Below are positions 45,701 to 49,242 of a stretch of 64,000 nucleotides of DNA, one piece after another (position 1 is the stretch's first letter; the number at the start of each line of letters is the position of its first letter). This stretch comes from Paracoccus haematequi. Its GTDB lineage: Bacteria > Pseudomonadota > Alphaproteobacteria > Rhodobacterales > Rhodobacteraceae. The stretch is taken from assembly GCA_945881965.1 (NCBI GenBank), contig CAMCVS010000001.1, positions 291,402 to 355,401 of the forward strand, given 5' to 3'. The notes under the pieces were generated by a model. It was given only the letters and a program-made list of their open reading frames with translations, was not told the DNA's origin and did not search any database. The translations under genes were made by a program, and so were the position numbers.

Positions 45701-46845
45701 GACAGATCGGCCAGATCAACCGCCAGCGCGCTGCCCGACAGGCGCAGCGTGCCTTCGCCCGCCGCAAAGGTCAGGTCCAGATCGGCGTCGGTCACATCTT
45801 CGGTGAGGGTGGAAATCGCCAGCGACAGGCCGCTGCCCGCCACTGTCAGGCCATGGGGGCCGGCGACCGTGATGCTGCCTCCCACCCAAAGGCCGTATTC
45901 GCCACCTGCGGCGCTGTCGACCGTGGCAAGCGCAAAGCTGGCCGCGCCATCCGCGCCGATGCTGACAGCCACGCCGCCCAGTTCCAGCAGACCCGTCACG
46001 GTTTCCGCCGCAAGGATGCTGCCCGTCGCGGTAAAGGTCGCCGCCGCCATCCCGGCCTGCAGCGTGCCCGCCGCGCCCAGCGTGACGGCCAGCGCGCCGG
46101 TAATGCTGCCGGTAACGACGGGGGCCTGATCCGGCGCATCGATACCTGCAAAGGTCAGCGCCACATCGGCATCCGTCAGCGCGGCGGTCAGATCGCCAAA
46201 GCCCACCGACAGCGTCGCATTGGCCGCCGTGACGGTTAGGTCCAGACCGGCATCGCCCTCGCTGACGGCAAAGGTGAAATCACCCGACACGACCTGTCCG
46301 GCGACCGTGATGGTGCCGGTGTAATTGACCGTGATACCCGCCGCGATGGCCGCATCAGGGCGCAGGATCAGGTTCAGGATGCCATCCAGATCATCCGCGC
46401 CGCCCGCAAATCCCAAGGCGCCGCCGAACAGTTCCGCCACTTCCAGCGCGTCGATGTCGGTGCCGTTCAGGCTGACGGGTTTCAAGAACAGCCCGTCGCC
46501 CAGATACAGGTCGTCGAAGGCCGCGAAATCGGTCAGGTCCAGACCGTTCAGCGCCAGCCGCATTCCGGGTTCCAGATCGACGCCTTCGCCGAGCGTGACC
46601 GCCAGCGTCCCGGCCAGGTTCAGCCCCTGCAACAGCGCCGGATCGGGCTGGTCCCATGTCAACACACCGCCGTCCTTGACGATGGACAGCGATACGACGC
46701 TGTTCGCGCTGAGCACGACCTGATCATTCTCGTCGCGGAAATCCTTCAGATAGTCTTCGCCAAGTGCCTGAAGGTTGCCCAGATCAAGAATATCCATCGT
46801 CGTGCCCATCCCAAAAACGTCTGCGTTGCGGCTTTTTCCGGCCAT
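21754..46845 (-). CDS. Giant 8363-residue mosaic RTX/haemagglutinin-like surface protein
   Basis: One uninterrupted 25-kb frame. Approximate layout: 1-1650 beta-rich repeats (GAFTLD/VTGRVTL style); 1650-3500 mixed beta and helical segments; 3515-3655 three helical repeats (LSDAVKIDRLMKDGMSEADA type); 3967-4060 an RTX block (GGAGADTIKGLAGDDTLEGG); 4150-6085 and 6682-7900 filamentous-haemagglutinin-like repeats (GDVTLTAGGSV type); 6085-6682 an aromatic- and Asn-rich island; 7922-8305 seven YD-like repeats; a short tail ending DQEFIWR. I noticed no cysteine, typical of giant exported adhesins. There is no Sec signal peptide or two-partner domain, so type I secretion is more likely, but the RTX block is central, not terminal, and no exporter is nearby. 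The start is uncertain: ATG 46845 is bounded by an upstream stop, and ATGs at 46809 and 46797 are alternatives. Adhesin is inferred. Confidence 0.85.
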   Translation of the reverse strand: MAGKSRNADVFGMGTTMDILDLGNLQALGEDYLKDFRDENDQVVLSANSVVSLSIVKDGGVLTWDQPDPALLQGLNLAGTLAVTLGEGVDLEPGMRLALNGLDLTDFAAFDDLYLGDGLFLKPVSLNGTDIDALEVAELFGGALGFAGGADDLDGILNLILRPDAAIAAGITVNYTGTITVAGQVVSGDFTFAVSEGDAGLDLTVTAANATLSVGFGDLTAALTDADVALTFAGIDAPDQAPVVTGSITGALAVTLGAAGTLQAGMAAATFTATGSILAAETVTGLLELGGVAVSIGADGAASFALATVDSAAGGEYGLWVGGSITVAGPHGLTVAGSGLSLAISTLTEDVTDADLDLTFAAGEGTLRLSGSALAVDLADLSVQGTGALVLGAVDGKADLSLVLEDVAATLDIGLGTPVTLTDGALALIARAADTGWDHAFATRAGVMVSGFGFDLDTQMDIVVNATGRAVDVTLAGATGPVKIEAGAGDALRLNATVDDLSVAGLGTISGAVSFVLDQQVLTLADGTEVTADRMQVTLDDAALVAGAVTLSGVDGELAILRNPVAQGAQPWIALSVTAEDATLPGGVSANALGFDMVQADGVALAELARAAGVTVDPLAAEGAVLQVAGGIVADGLFTLDGALTLLDRGAQDVVVTRNGVAETVSAHVLGFVGTDLGGSLDVIDALAVRGLNVQAVLAVLPGTMGLHYAIAANDGTVSLGDLPVIGEIAANLGVAQPVINFATRGVLNADTDLTVDLSGIDPVEFAAGAEAVLFATADALLNSEITLETRLALAGVVLDGAFTLDLSDPALPVGHFDGTVALGGGLSFTGAVTIRDLGAMGTEVEFAEGNLALGGDAAGLTLAGVSGALLLGATGLTGLLTADAGDLPALGLTLPAGVAVNLDSFAVEIDTTADAPLPQVAVTGRVTLGDAATVEGAFTLDARDGLRLTGDGVAVTLDAGVTATIAAADFTLVVNAAGGLDTAFVTGMASLALDGLGQVAGDMALDYDAASGQFVLGVDNGSLNIDLGGAVTATGTGLDILLGVEAGADGTAYALDVMGQIAISGPFDISGLTTLRLSTFDVAVSVTDPAGDGRVANFRRGLDATEITVQDATFALDAAGAMLAIDGADIRLAVTETAESTAIDLTVTGADGNLVMGEAGLALTDADLALIWTQPDVGNAAYALATRGAVNLGAYGIEMDGTVEVIVNRTGAALDAGALMLGETAIAATDALDTIRGTIDALSLGGLTTLAGAVEITRGVATVATSEGNVAGADVLTITGAGLTGTVLGEGAGLGAFGGTLSDVDVLAQIVTSGADQWIALDARAASVDLAGAEARDIAITIARGLGATEGVLDYVAALEASVGGSELALDFTGDQPVYEFAANGGFSVGDFVAVDGAITLESGGTRDVTLTDGRVISVEVLTAIGAGVGLFAGVDGTGFDLDGLDFALVLMRAADGTTYYALKTTAGTATPVGMDPLTFDDGLSLAVELNGTSAAAGAAIVDFAATPFVFDGLDVALQDAIAGLSFGGQMDFAVGDFANVSGDMTVDLLPGGAGFRLLASNATVALNADAATVAITDAALAVVVLTGTPSGIVMQGTGTAEGAVAGIEIPLVTDASFRFSNLGAPYAATIDLGDTTLTLDFGAAPVSEFDTGDLELVLDGSFGALLADVAGEVADLAASLGKDLDTASDTFGEAQSIISMPIPVIDASIDDLLGITDLLKIGASLGDYLRIVQEVAGNPDFFTGVLDVAEARARIADFIADLTDANPDFTVPSYVSAWVDSLTMGPNGIEMPTLAVSGDDIIAYLKDVWLSAVDGLAGLAEDALGVKILDGGIGITFAGGVSRELTASLGIADALGDFGLKLDAALDVTLEAKGDIGFEMFVDFAGTGSSFRLTKADFSVDAYTANTAFGASFGPVGVTATLRGEEVDGRTRLYGLSGSLEQTADGIGLGALNDTLSLTFDVAAEINGTTLSAATGTSVTLTGAPITALKDGYSGDASVDFDLVSLFDVDAVGFDKLFDLSSFSVADLINALPTIFDAVAEAQAAAGIDVPLPFTDLTLAEALEAAADGLRDLMDTDLFKVVGQALREGVEGTIGFDASGRIVLGTNLDLFTPSMVGFSIDLGGAAAVKIIEVLDGNRAVVEASIADTPLSAFIALAQDAIAVADGVLTFAEGAGVDTAALREGAALYVTETVNGVTRERAISLDAGSRHVVTFAGDLPVAGTALQVFDQAKAGFAFGDLIPLSVLSPTLSAGNTALTIELGVVDSDDLAEQAAALVGRVLVLGDLRVVLGAVTTQNGFATFAVEGVPADLVLTPEMAGGIVTTATDPASVGAAADWLATIAADAWSVVNGAIQFDDFGGLTVTADTVILQGDSVFDAATAAATDIFALAEELATSALSKLAVGSAPISLADGFDLLPKALPAATIQQFISAFNGSGLLPAGIEVAFDAVTNMLTVPFTYAPQLLDITAPLSLDYDLAGVAALDIDADAVVKVGLDTGFTLFMDLDGRITEGLTGDLAVGGQLTSDDGRFTADMRGWKIDLGGQTYVIDRVIDQYTVTLKGGDITRGATDTTFRLREGFSMGLDNLRANATASLTVEDPEITGTLGFLGVTAGGAGSGSEISFDLTGSVGFTRADGSQRFTLTELTDGTLIEAASVALTSGSGARAVLKGFSADAGFADINLDGLEIGIYAADPLNLGDLTVVEYDPADGIDVAQAIKDRGLPANALIATIPDLSAYTNLGDFTLEDILAAIQDGIALLDDLLAGQPFYTSILPVVNASLQETLDFSSDLLAALEDLDGTAIKALDQIETILEDVLGIDDIDAEDPANEKIALYLREDGDLGLKLNFVERISDNLGFNLNIEDLAGAMGVDPGILRALTDVAGAGAAGNIAFEAVGTLALDLALRINGTKAPTVDILAYDGTGPLSGPRSGTYAAVDLRVVGTDLAALVNVGPAEMGIAGGTIVIDADGDAATQDYAGLVLGVAAKTAPEAFVLETVGEITVNLPVKLSVAGFDLTALLPDPLAISLETLDGYGFDYLMALLDGAADFDPLAAFDFQLPNIEDILENFDFDVSLLGVLTNPSMVVDGIDVVLGELQGLFEGMLGDNIPLIGGALKDAGGFLGDIRGGVVADLRALAASTGDGGLVNLVQDVLTDVLGAGGLDLLQGGVMVTLHDAAGGLIGTLEDSLDRIAEADAVQFAFRLGDTLLATGADLPFDFSIPGFDLDIDGGLALDVSWQALLGFGISVTDGLYLVDWGSQGAEVTMTAEAYLDGTPTDPNSTTPFAGSASLLIFDAALIDKGRRDGSPSGVTVEASVDLNGNARGRVTIGDLFGGRPFSEVVVAKLEADAEVRLGGRLKADLGDSGINGLVPEIVTDIVLEGYYAVSNGAVDAPSFTVGFENFGLDVGSIVNDFLLPLVAEIESALEPVQPIVELFSEDKAPDLGLGFIGVRTPRDLVDILVGLTGGNPIDWSFIDAAEFVINDLPDMIRQIGSTGVIPLGDFGGFGDGAAMPATYRLDVALSTLSDAVKIDRLMKDGMSEADAQDLVRLATQNARSLENGATRAAIAASGLSDAVKRELLELDGLSAADAATFVTEIRKVDTKGGAIDFRKEVASDTSLSDSARRVLLQLDGLSEADANSFITVMASVAGIQEASDVGETSSGGFSIDGLFSAETWMGLFSGQAGDLFRYDMPTLHFEFGVDVPIPPSVKIGPVKLGITAFGLAQVDLDFGFGYDTSGIIKAMASGDWLQALDGFYIADFDKAGNERPEVVANLQIGLDAGVSAFILRGGLKGYINVTGEGDLNDIDGPVLVKNEDGSIQSFRMVSDGKVRGSEIYTLLTFNGGIEPQNLINLSLDADFEVKAYADVRIPFKGWTKVLDQTIVDIDLFEISYDAPQPAPLELARQEGSRLVLNSGALAANRGLIFTEDGDETITLHNGTLGGGNVGVEFNGWYREFSGITEVVVDLGNGNDTLDATRLSNAAVRVTGGAGDDTILLGSGGGWVDGGDGDDVITGGAGADELIGGAGADTIKGLAGDDTLEGGAGDDNLQAGEGADTYRFGNGWGTDAIRDAGTGHRLDFSGVTDGLTVALRARGAEVTGADGSFIELRAGIAEFLTGRGDDVIRMADVPEGLLTIRDAGGSDHLIVRLGDGASAKDAGEIRFEDTDTADFDRVTLEQTRARDAVQIDDGAAMNGRETVSFTTGLEQLEIIGRDALLTRNGVDAFGGEVYVTGADDDGITLDRTGLRIVGTTYKDTSAITAGHVVLQLLEEHALLNDLTAADGGHIDVRVYGDDADLFLRSDLTIAGAGAGQVRLQAADGRIADFGGHIDAAAAHLVLRARDGIGGRGADGLSTTVARLTAQTALHGAGDVVITETDDLIVTSVLAALPTGVTPYDLAAPFVEGHWTTEMGWDDAVTADWLGLLTETDRSQAMAVGNGDLTLRLLGADALLTLANGLMQTRAGGDITIHADDVEFDAGAGTLRASGDLVLRTNAAVADYFIGTAAETADGQFDLLRDHQTGFEFDLRDIEAMADGFASITIGSGVTGNAMVFGDAQVMDRTQDVYDGRFKDDVTFLAQTFDVKGTVEATVDTLALIGESLIVHKLGYHSIVVPDVPEVGLVAQDIALTLTEQAQINGFVAGTDSVTLRVTDTDGVGAGDFVPMTFLDAALYGTSLITDLASSISTSAAGGRVDIDVSGAAKLMGLIEGLGDDSTIDVTTEGSLILMQGARVRGLADDAMITLTGGDYLSLNFSSSVQAGVGYADDLSAYATGATGGIRLESGAEILVAGSVAATGAIDIVAGAERYSGDYFAAPVSTDPDELLAFADAVAPFQLLQEATYFNRAAAPYIANNSESYLIGYEGGYGILLQGVLTSLADGGTVNLTSGGAVLVRADIDALGAGSQVVLQSDTLVYVDAAINAGAEITITGDGADARGSSVYLDVTARLATREAGSRIALMAAEDLDIVGTVIAGGMATATGTVFTFEDGQIATTSGGQTNLRSGLLASGAITVTAGQGTLDADELALIVSTAGGITSGGMGAAGAGADVTVDVRGDMEMMGRIIAGGSVEQTFTNGALTGETLHWTGRAAIAAITATGRAFIGGNTVTIGGDPVVVGGDVLGYTGASVTGGSHDTGTGVLVQGASVVSAAAADGWVAIQSDQDAQIDGFVLAGGLVRSAYDENGRLRGKEAVLADGNTGEIRITAGDQVRLGRRLVAGDLIQISGGDDPVDLPTGDAAVDAHLGKGVVLYGSARLEVLNDNARIDLGGDGTIEVMAAAHQHELMSPGFVANGAGVLADDMVLSLRVGHASFDVVAAVRIAAAETAAFNSVGALRDHIQAAMAAATWTVQNSTDPNHADGSDWPFMTTVAGIDLPEIDLKLEDNRFNWTSAFDITVDAASENVGQIGLTEGADLTSEAVVTISATGEGATVTLGSTGDNAGRVIIAAEVVAHSGLTVAGGGAGGLGFELLATGGLTTLAGDIAFDLGAGGTVTGALRALGDGAELHLNAAGHLVIAGTLMADAGIVLTGGEDADGLGLTLADTAQIDTVADGSRLEARATGDVTLAGRFGVDSDGLADMVIASDAGRVTLERAGGYIDTGARIDISGVDVDIAGLLISHGQTGLATGEAVRIAAGNDLTITGDLRLDGSLRLTGAGDLTVANTPLTISDAGERLIIDMGGDVTLGRIVDNGGVVTAEGTVITTAGDIDLTAGGTLSLIRGAILGADGDVTLDIGGLTHAGSILAGYRIGADALERTGDASDLTVTLGGYAVLTGAALINGAVGTGAGVMRATGTLDLITADTPSTFVLSAGGTLQAGQMALAATDLLRIEGVILATDLTLSATNGLIDIQSVVEADTLTLTAGGDVSLRVGSATNDAAILRSRTAGAVLSIDVDGDVNVWGRIGDPTAMANGVALPLTDVVDIDAGGSVNVMGGGSINADTRVSIDADGLVLLDQGAITARSGDVDLDIAGLVVTGAETAITADGTIRLAATEIYVDGAWTADTIAVAVETRAEVLGAIKADGGIKVTTGLARGTAALADHLATDVAADTLADHDLVITGAGAFLSTGDVTLTAGGDVTLAADAQAGDVTTVLRPVVLPQTVQIRVDTGATTQVADGTYQVEKIDVVFTTEVRQIGSEQVEVGKTYDTFDVRLIQNGYYSPTKGFREYFIGTASTADTSADYNINTINWGSVTRPQSAEFNALSELQRDVVLAHLGFKRAYDVDMGLVRSSFTEHRNIRGQAAEVRAADDASILPTWVNQSQASMQWLTSEVNGLTGIYIRAPQDMLDAIVNAATKGAAQVQSEFVGQVKEQAIVNYRQVSSSHVARTTYLEGQYIYYVHMDTQSNSYTDVDLYNSYFGFNVASADYDGRSTNTYDVDYAREGEVWYYIKPQENATNTTSSYVGQEGALTVRGTVDRLPNWVAGDQSLDSQYAALQNYSYAVNAAGISSYIVNGLEVLSTASFAGSTQNTFGAQYDIYGNYVQSLGSFSDFLTAGTNYASASVQSGYFVYNTNFGNSAGGNLDHVRQTFLLNISDAPGSWRYHNGYISGINSNFLEQGNWPDVVLSRYRENSFSFYYDSGDAILDLYFSHPSNGNVIANFSNQNEYWSRFDQQWTSTPTSIYDTRQVLSFGVTTANKAVVGDVPIYETLTVPTKVVSEQAVTRWVSSPVYDIRDEVITVREITPQTGRELTFDANSIDAGSLTVTAGGSVALTGRVVADTTATITAGDDIALTALEQAGTFAAITTLTADDIALTAGGSVTLGENTLVTAATVTVLADDDIAVEGEVAADTITITAGTDGTGDVTNNPAARIAASLTGAVSITAGAEDGSILFSGAEVLAGNLTLTATAGAIAHVNGPLVATTATLLARDGVAATLVVGTMDIEVTGAGDVALVTYGDTVLNRIVTANGGITVDSYGAVTAANVTAGGAHGVTLTSKAPTGTLAVLDRADAFLDRQTSVAGGVVNVGAITAGGTIRLDAVERITVGASAVLNGGGVAFATALLAAGNGSTMTINAGLLALDLADVADGVAFVATADAITLDDIEITDGSFRLTAAGDVVVGRIALQSLGEVVDLKAGGDVTGRNGTLIANPGALNIVAGGAIAGLTTQVDTLSARATGDIAITDRDLTDGAAYLRQVAGLLVADVTSTRGNIDIRSSHAMQVETVVANLGSSTVNLATEFGALAVLADDAGAAIRVQGTLTLHGAGSLALNALPVARNGLVLITDGALEFGDVVGDDGALFFDTDRLSITTGQPFTLLDPLRIIGNDVSIISAGDLRIEAGIFAGDGTGVDRLTLDVQGAVSQTPVIDAVSRLPLVRDGDGRVFAVERDADGDVMAAYATRANADPASDFAIYTATIPNLAGAFVTPPSQAVLNAIAAGDFRVAATNINGTGVMYLLPEGTFTLNPAYLLKTQTAGTVPNVILNTVAVMEIPLTGLSPDTWVPVLEAKGSGSLHLDMGTTVYEAMTLSAHGADGKVVILGSNPDGLDLNAVTITGARTAEITVTGDITGSEPVFIDGASGPTTHLTLNSRSGSIALADVVPDNIALTATAGKALSLTGLDVTSAALVAGTTAEVAGQVDVLSLRAGTDVSVNLTGNTRVDTLTSTDGRVALSVSGDLNLITLTSASQEKTDVVTVDVGGNMTLGNINAHATNGSVFVNVDGLLTDADGNAPGFDVIAGRSLVAAAGGKDASLLLSPAAPDAVPTSVPTGALDYTGAAHTGDLVLTNAVTSAMGQVNGDLFVLADTLTGAINLTVTGTIHFMQDTGFGAAAVVLAGGKIRMETGVTVTGGAGGLILSTTGALEGAGGTLAATSGALTVSAGAVTLAGFETGSAGGALTGDSLSVGHVDAGAGAVALVARDAGAIQLDGATLAGGTLSLTTGGAVTLTGLIQGPGTLTVRAATAEVSATLPLVNADFSAVGALTLLETAADGVQTRTLFTNGTRQLVVVIDAEDRAPWSESTTTFDANGVRSSQTLTYDDGMQTVIQFVDGVRSQTTRNDLRDLYDWTSETLDYDAEGDLVKRTRLTDADVLTETTFVDGTRSAQVVRDLSADGKALATQSERSEFDTDGVLTRRVILDDKGIETATDYMNGRVSQVTVTNAVPVKGVVATTTVYDTAGQVIQTSVTHQSGRITVTDLAAGRVSSVNITDAGADGARVLVSQRDTSYDTEGRVAKVRTLTQSGETVLDYVAGVLVRHSTTDLSDDGKALAYKTSVREFDTAGRLIKTAVLSDAGILREDSYDNGRRTETRQTDMSDDGKAASFFRDYRRYDAAGKLLQSTVEADNGVVTRITMQDNVAVRRELFDTADLFDWARKDSRFEAGRAALSLTEADDGTLAVSKGTGTFAAPATRDTAISDFLAGDQEFIWR

Positions 46846-47204
46846 CCGGTTTCACGGACAAGGCAACCGATCACGGCAAAAAGCCGAGTCGGCGCGGCAA
46901 GAAAATCATCAGAGCTTGCTATCTGATTGGCTGCGCCGCACAATCAGCGTCCCCGTGCATTGGTGCGAAGGCGCTGAATTTGGAGCGAAAGATGGCGTTG
47001 TGGTGCGAAAGTTGCGTGGTTGGTGCGAACGGAAACGTGGTGGCGTGAAATGCGGGGCGCAGGGTTTCTACCCTGAGGCGTCGCGCCTTTGTTGGGGTCG
47101 CGCCAAACGCTGTTGCAGGTGCAAGACCCATGGCCCCGCGCAGATGGTGGCCGGGTGGCGCGCGGATGGGCGCCGGAAGGCGGGCCATGGATCAGGGTGG
47201 GAAA
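46846..47204. promoter_or_regulatory. Upstream region of the giant gene
   Basis: A 359-bp gap without a credible gene. It contains the five-copy 20-bp-period array (46961-47050). Closer to the giant gene, at 46919-46930, CTATCTGATTGG on the plus strand is the complement of CCAATCAGATAG, close to the CAATCGGATAG repeats upstream of the second LytTR gene. I could not assign a core promoter with confidence. Confidence 0.6.
46961..47050. repeat. Five direct repeats at exact 20-bp spacing (probable operator array)
   Basis: Ten-base units begin at 46961, 46981, 47001, 47021 and 47041: TGGTGCGAAG, TGGAGCGAAA, TGGTGCGAAA, TGGTGCGAAC and TGGCGTGAAA. The 10 bases between units are not conserved. Twenty is not a multiple of three, so this is not a coding repeat. 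LytTR proteins bind pairs of about 9-bp direct repeats roughly two helical turns apart, and two LytTR genes lie immediately upstream, so the array is a strong candidate binding site controlling the giant gene, whose start is 115-205 bp away. Confidence 0.8.
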
Positions 47205-48041
47205 TCAGGCCCGGTCCGCGGCAGACCGCTGTGCGAGTTCGGCGGCATAAGTCTTGCCGACCGGGTAAATCCGCCCCTCGCCCGCATGAAAAACGGCCTT
47301 GTGCGGATCATGCCGCGCGATGGCCAGTTCCGCACGCGACACCCACCAGGACCGGTGAATCTGCACCCCGCTGGCCGGGGGCAAGCGGTCGATGGCATTG
47401 CGCAGCGTCATCCGCAGCAGATGGTTGCCGTAGTCGGTCATGACCTCGACATATTGGTTCTGTGCCTTCAGGGCGCGGACCCGCCCGGTCAATTCATTGC
47501 TGATCAGACCGGCATGGGGCAGGCTTTGTTGCGTGACCGTGACCGGCAAATTGAATGGCACAAGGTCCGGCACACGGCCAATCCGCGTCGTGACGATGGA
47601 ATGAACCATCACCATCAGGCTGCCATGGGCGAACAGGCTGTAACTGACGACGCGAACGTAATGTGCGACCTCGGCCCCGGCGTGATCGGTTTCCGGCATG
47701 ACACTATGAAAAACGATCAGGTAACCGGTCAGCAACGGCAGAAAAAACAGATATGTCGCCCAGGTGAACGGGATATTGCGAACCATCAGCCAAGGCACGA
47801 CCACCGGCATCAGCCGCAACGCCAGCCAGATATACGCCGCCATGCGGGCCAGATAAAAAACCACATCACCGACCACACCAAGGGCCGGAAATTCAGGGAC
47901 CATGAACCCCAACAGCCTCAGGATCCCCAGAAACAGAATGATGATGACATGCACCGGGTGCAGCAAATAGCTGCGGAACACGCTTTTGATCACGTCGCGG
48001 TCATGCAGGTTCTCGGCAATCAGGGCGTTGTATTTGAACAC
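47205..48041 (-). CDS. Membrane-anchored LytTR-domain regulator, copy A
   Basis: A 278-residue transcription regulator with four to five hydrophobic segments in the N-terminal half (about residues 29-49, 56-88, 93-112 and 129-150) and a C-terminal LytTR DNA-binding domain (about 180-268) containing LTGRVRALKAQNQYVEV, LLRMTLRNAIDRLP and GVQIHRSWWVSRAEL. There is no response-regulator receiver domain, so sensing is probably through the membrane part. GTG 48041 is the start, with GGAAG upstream. It aligns without gaps to its neighbour (copy B). It sits directly upstream of the giant gene on the same strand, with the five-copy repeat array between them, so it is likely a direct regulator of that gene; this is inference. 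Confidence 0.88.
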   Translation of the reverse strand: MFKYNALIAENLHDRDVIKSVFRSYLLHPVHVIIILFLGILRLLGFMVPEFPALGVVGDVVFYLARMAAYIWLALRLMPVVVPWLMVRNIPFTWATYLFFLPLLTGYLIVFHSVMPETDHAGAEVAHYVRVVSYSLFAHGSLMVMVHSIVTTRIGRVPDLVPFNLPVTVTQQSLPHAGLISNELTGRVRALKAQNQYVEVMTDYGNHLLRMTLRNAIDRLPPASGVQIHRSWWVSRAELAIARHDPHKAVFHAGEGRIYPVGKTYAAELAQRSAADRA

Positions 48042-48232
48042 GGCGGGCTTCCGGTGGCGGCACAGCTTGGTGGCTTATCGCCGCGCAATTGTCACGCGGT
48101 CCGACAGCCTTCTGGCGGGACATAGTGCCGCCAACGTCCCGGATCAAAACCCGCAAGTGGATGGATTGGCGGATTTTCGGGCGGGTGCATCAAGTCCCAT
48201 TCCGATGACGGGGAAACCACCGGCAGCGGCAG

Positions 48233-49069
48233 TCACGCCTTTTGCAGACCATTCCGGAACGCCTGTTCGGCGGCATATGTCTTGCCGACCGGATAGGTCC
48301 GATCCTGACCCGCCCGGAACACCGCCGCCTCCGGGTCATAGTGCGATTGCAGCAGTTCTGCCTGTGATACCCACCAGGACCGATGGATCTGCACACCGCT
48401 GTCGGGCGGCAGGCAGTCAATCGCGTTGCGCAGCGTCATCCGCACCAGATGGCTGCCCTGATCCGTCATGACCAGCACATATTGGTTCTGCGCCTTGAGC
48501 GCGCGGACCTGCCCGGTCAATTCGCCGCTGATCAGCCCGGCATGGGGCCGCAGTTGCAAGCTGCGCGTTACCGGCCAGAAAAACGGCACCAGTTGCGGCA
48601 CCCGTCCAATCGCCGAGACGACGCTTTGCTGCACGCTCAGCATGATGACGACATGGGCAAACAGGCTGAAGATCACGATGCGCACGAAGCGTTCAGTTTC
48701 GACCCAGAAACTGTTGCCACTGGGGATGATGGCGTGGAACAACCCATAATTGACCGTCAGCAGCGCCAGCCAGAACAGGAAAGTAGCCCAGTAAAACGGC
48801 ACGTTGCGCACCAAAAGCCAGGGCACCACGACCGGCATGAACCGCATCGACAGCACCACATAGGCCACCATGCGCAAGGCGTAGAACAGGGTATCCCCCA
48901 CGATCCCCATGACGGCAAATTCCAGCGGCATATAGCGCAGCAGCTTTAGAAACGGGGCCAGAACCATGAACATCATCGCCACAGGATGGATCAGATAGCC
49001 ACGGATCGCTGCAGCGATGGTGGCCCTGTCATGCAAGTTGTCCGCAATGCTTGTGTTGACCGTGAACAC
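48233..49069 (-). CDS. Membrane-anchored LytTR-domain regulator, copy B
   Basis: Paralogue of copy A, also 278 residues from GTG 49069 and aligning end to end without gaps; the LytTR half is the most similar (LTGQVRALKAQNQYVLV, VRMTLRNAIDCLP, GVQIHRSWWVSQAEL) and PVGKTYAAE is shared near the C terminus. Hydrophobic segments occupy about residues 29-110 and 128-150. The start was chosen because VFTVNTSIADNLHDR aligns with the first residues of copy A and AGGA lies 5 bases before the GTG; a TTG at 49177 would add a leader with no counterpart. It lies 191 bp upstream of copy A. A 20-bp-period repeat pair lies upstream. The two proteins may bind related sites or form heterodimers. Confidence 0.87.
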   Translation of the reverse strand: MFTVNTSIADNLHDRATIAAAIRGYLIHPVAMMFMVLAPFLKLLRYMPLEFAVMGIVGDTLFYALRMVAYVVLSMRFMPVVVPWLLVRNVPFYWATFLFWLALLTVNYGLFHAIIPSGNSFWVETERFVRIVIFSLFAHVVIMLSVQQSVVSAIGRVPQLVPFFWPVTRSLQLRPHAGLISGELTGQVRALKAQNQYVLVMTDQGSHLVRMTLRNAIDCLPPDSGVQIHRSWWVSQAELLQSHYDPEAAVFRAGQDRTYPVGKTYAAEQAFRNGLQKA

Positions 49070-49174
49070 GATAATCCTGCCGAAACTGTGACACACACCC
49101 CATGCCACACCTGTTGCAAACGATACCTTAAGGCTACCGAAACTACTGCTGAAATTTTTCCCGGTCATGCCCCA

Positions 49175-49205
49175 CAATCGGATAGCTTGCTTTGCAATCG
49201 GATAG
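49175..49205. repeat. Two perfect 11-bp direct repeats 20 bp apart upstream of LytTR copy B
   Basis: CAATCGGATAG begins at 49175 and again at 49195, about 105-135 bp before the copy B start and within the gap after fabA. A degenerate third copy (CAATCTATCTG) begins at 49218. The 20-bp spacing equals that of the array upstream of the giant gene, although the motif differs. Possible autoregulatory LytTR site. Confidence 0.6.
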
Positions 49206-49242
49206 GATTATCTGCCGCAATCTATCTGAACGCACCGCCATC

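Noticed and set aside
46741-46845. Sec signal peptide or two-partner (TPS) domain at the giant protein's N terminus
   Set aside because: The N terminus (NADVFGMGTTMDILDLGNLQ) has no hydrophobic core and no TPS motif.
46961-47050. The 20-bp-period array as a CRISPR-like structure
   Set aside because: The repeats are only 10 bp, the spacers are 10 bp and no cas genes are present; a protein-binding array fits better.
49070-49177. TTG start at 49177 for LytTR copy B
   Set aside because: It would add a leader absent from the paralogue; GTG 49069 has AGGA upstream and gives the same 278-residue length as copy A.
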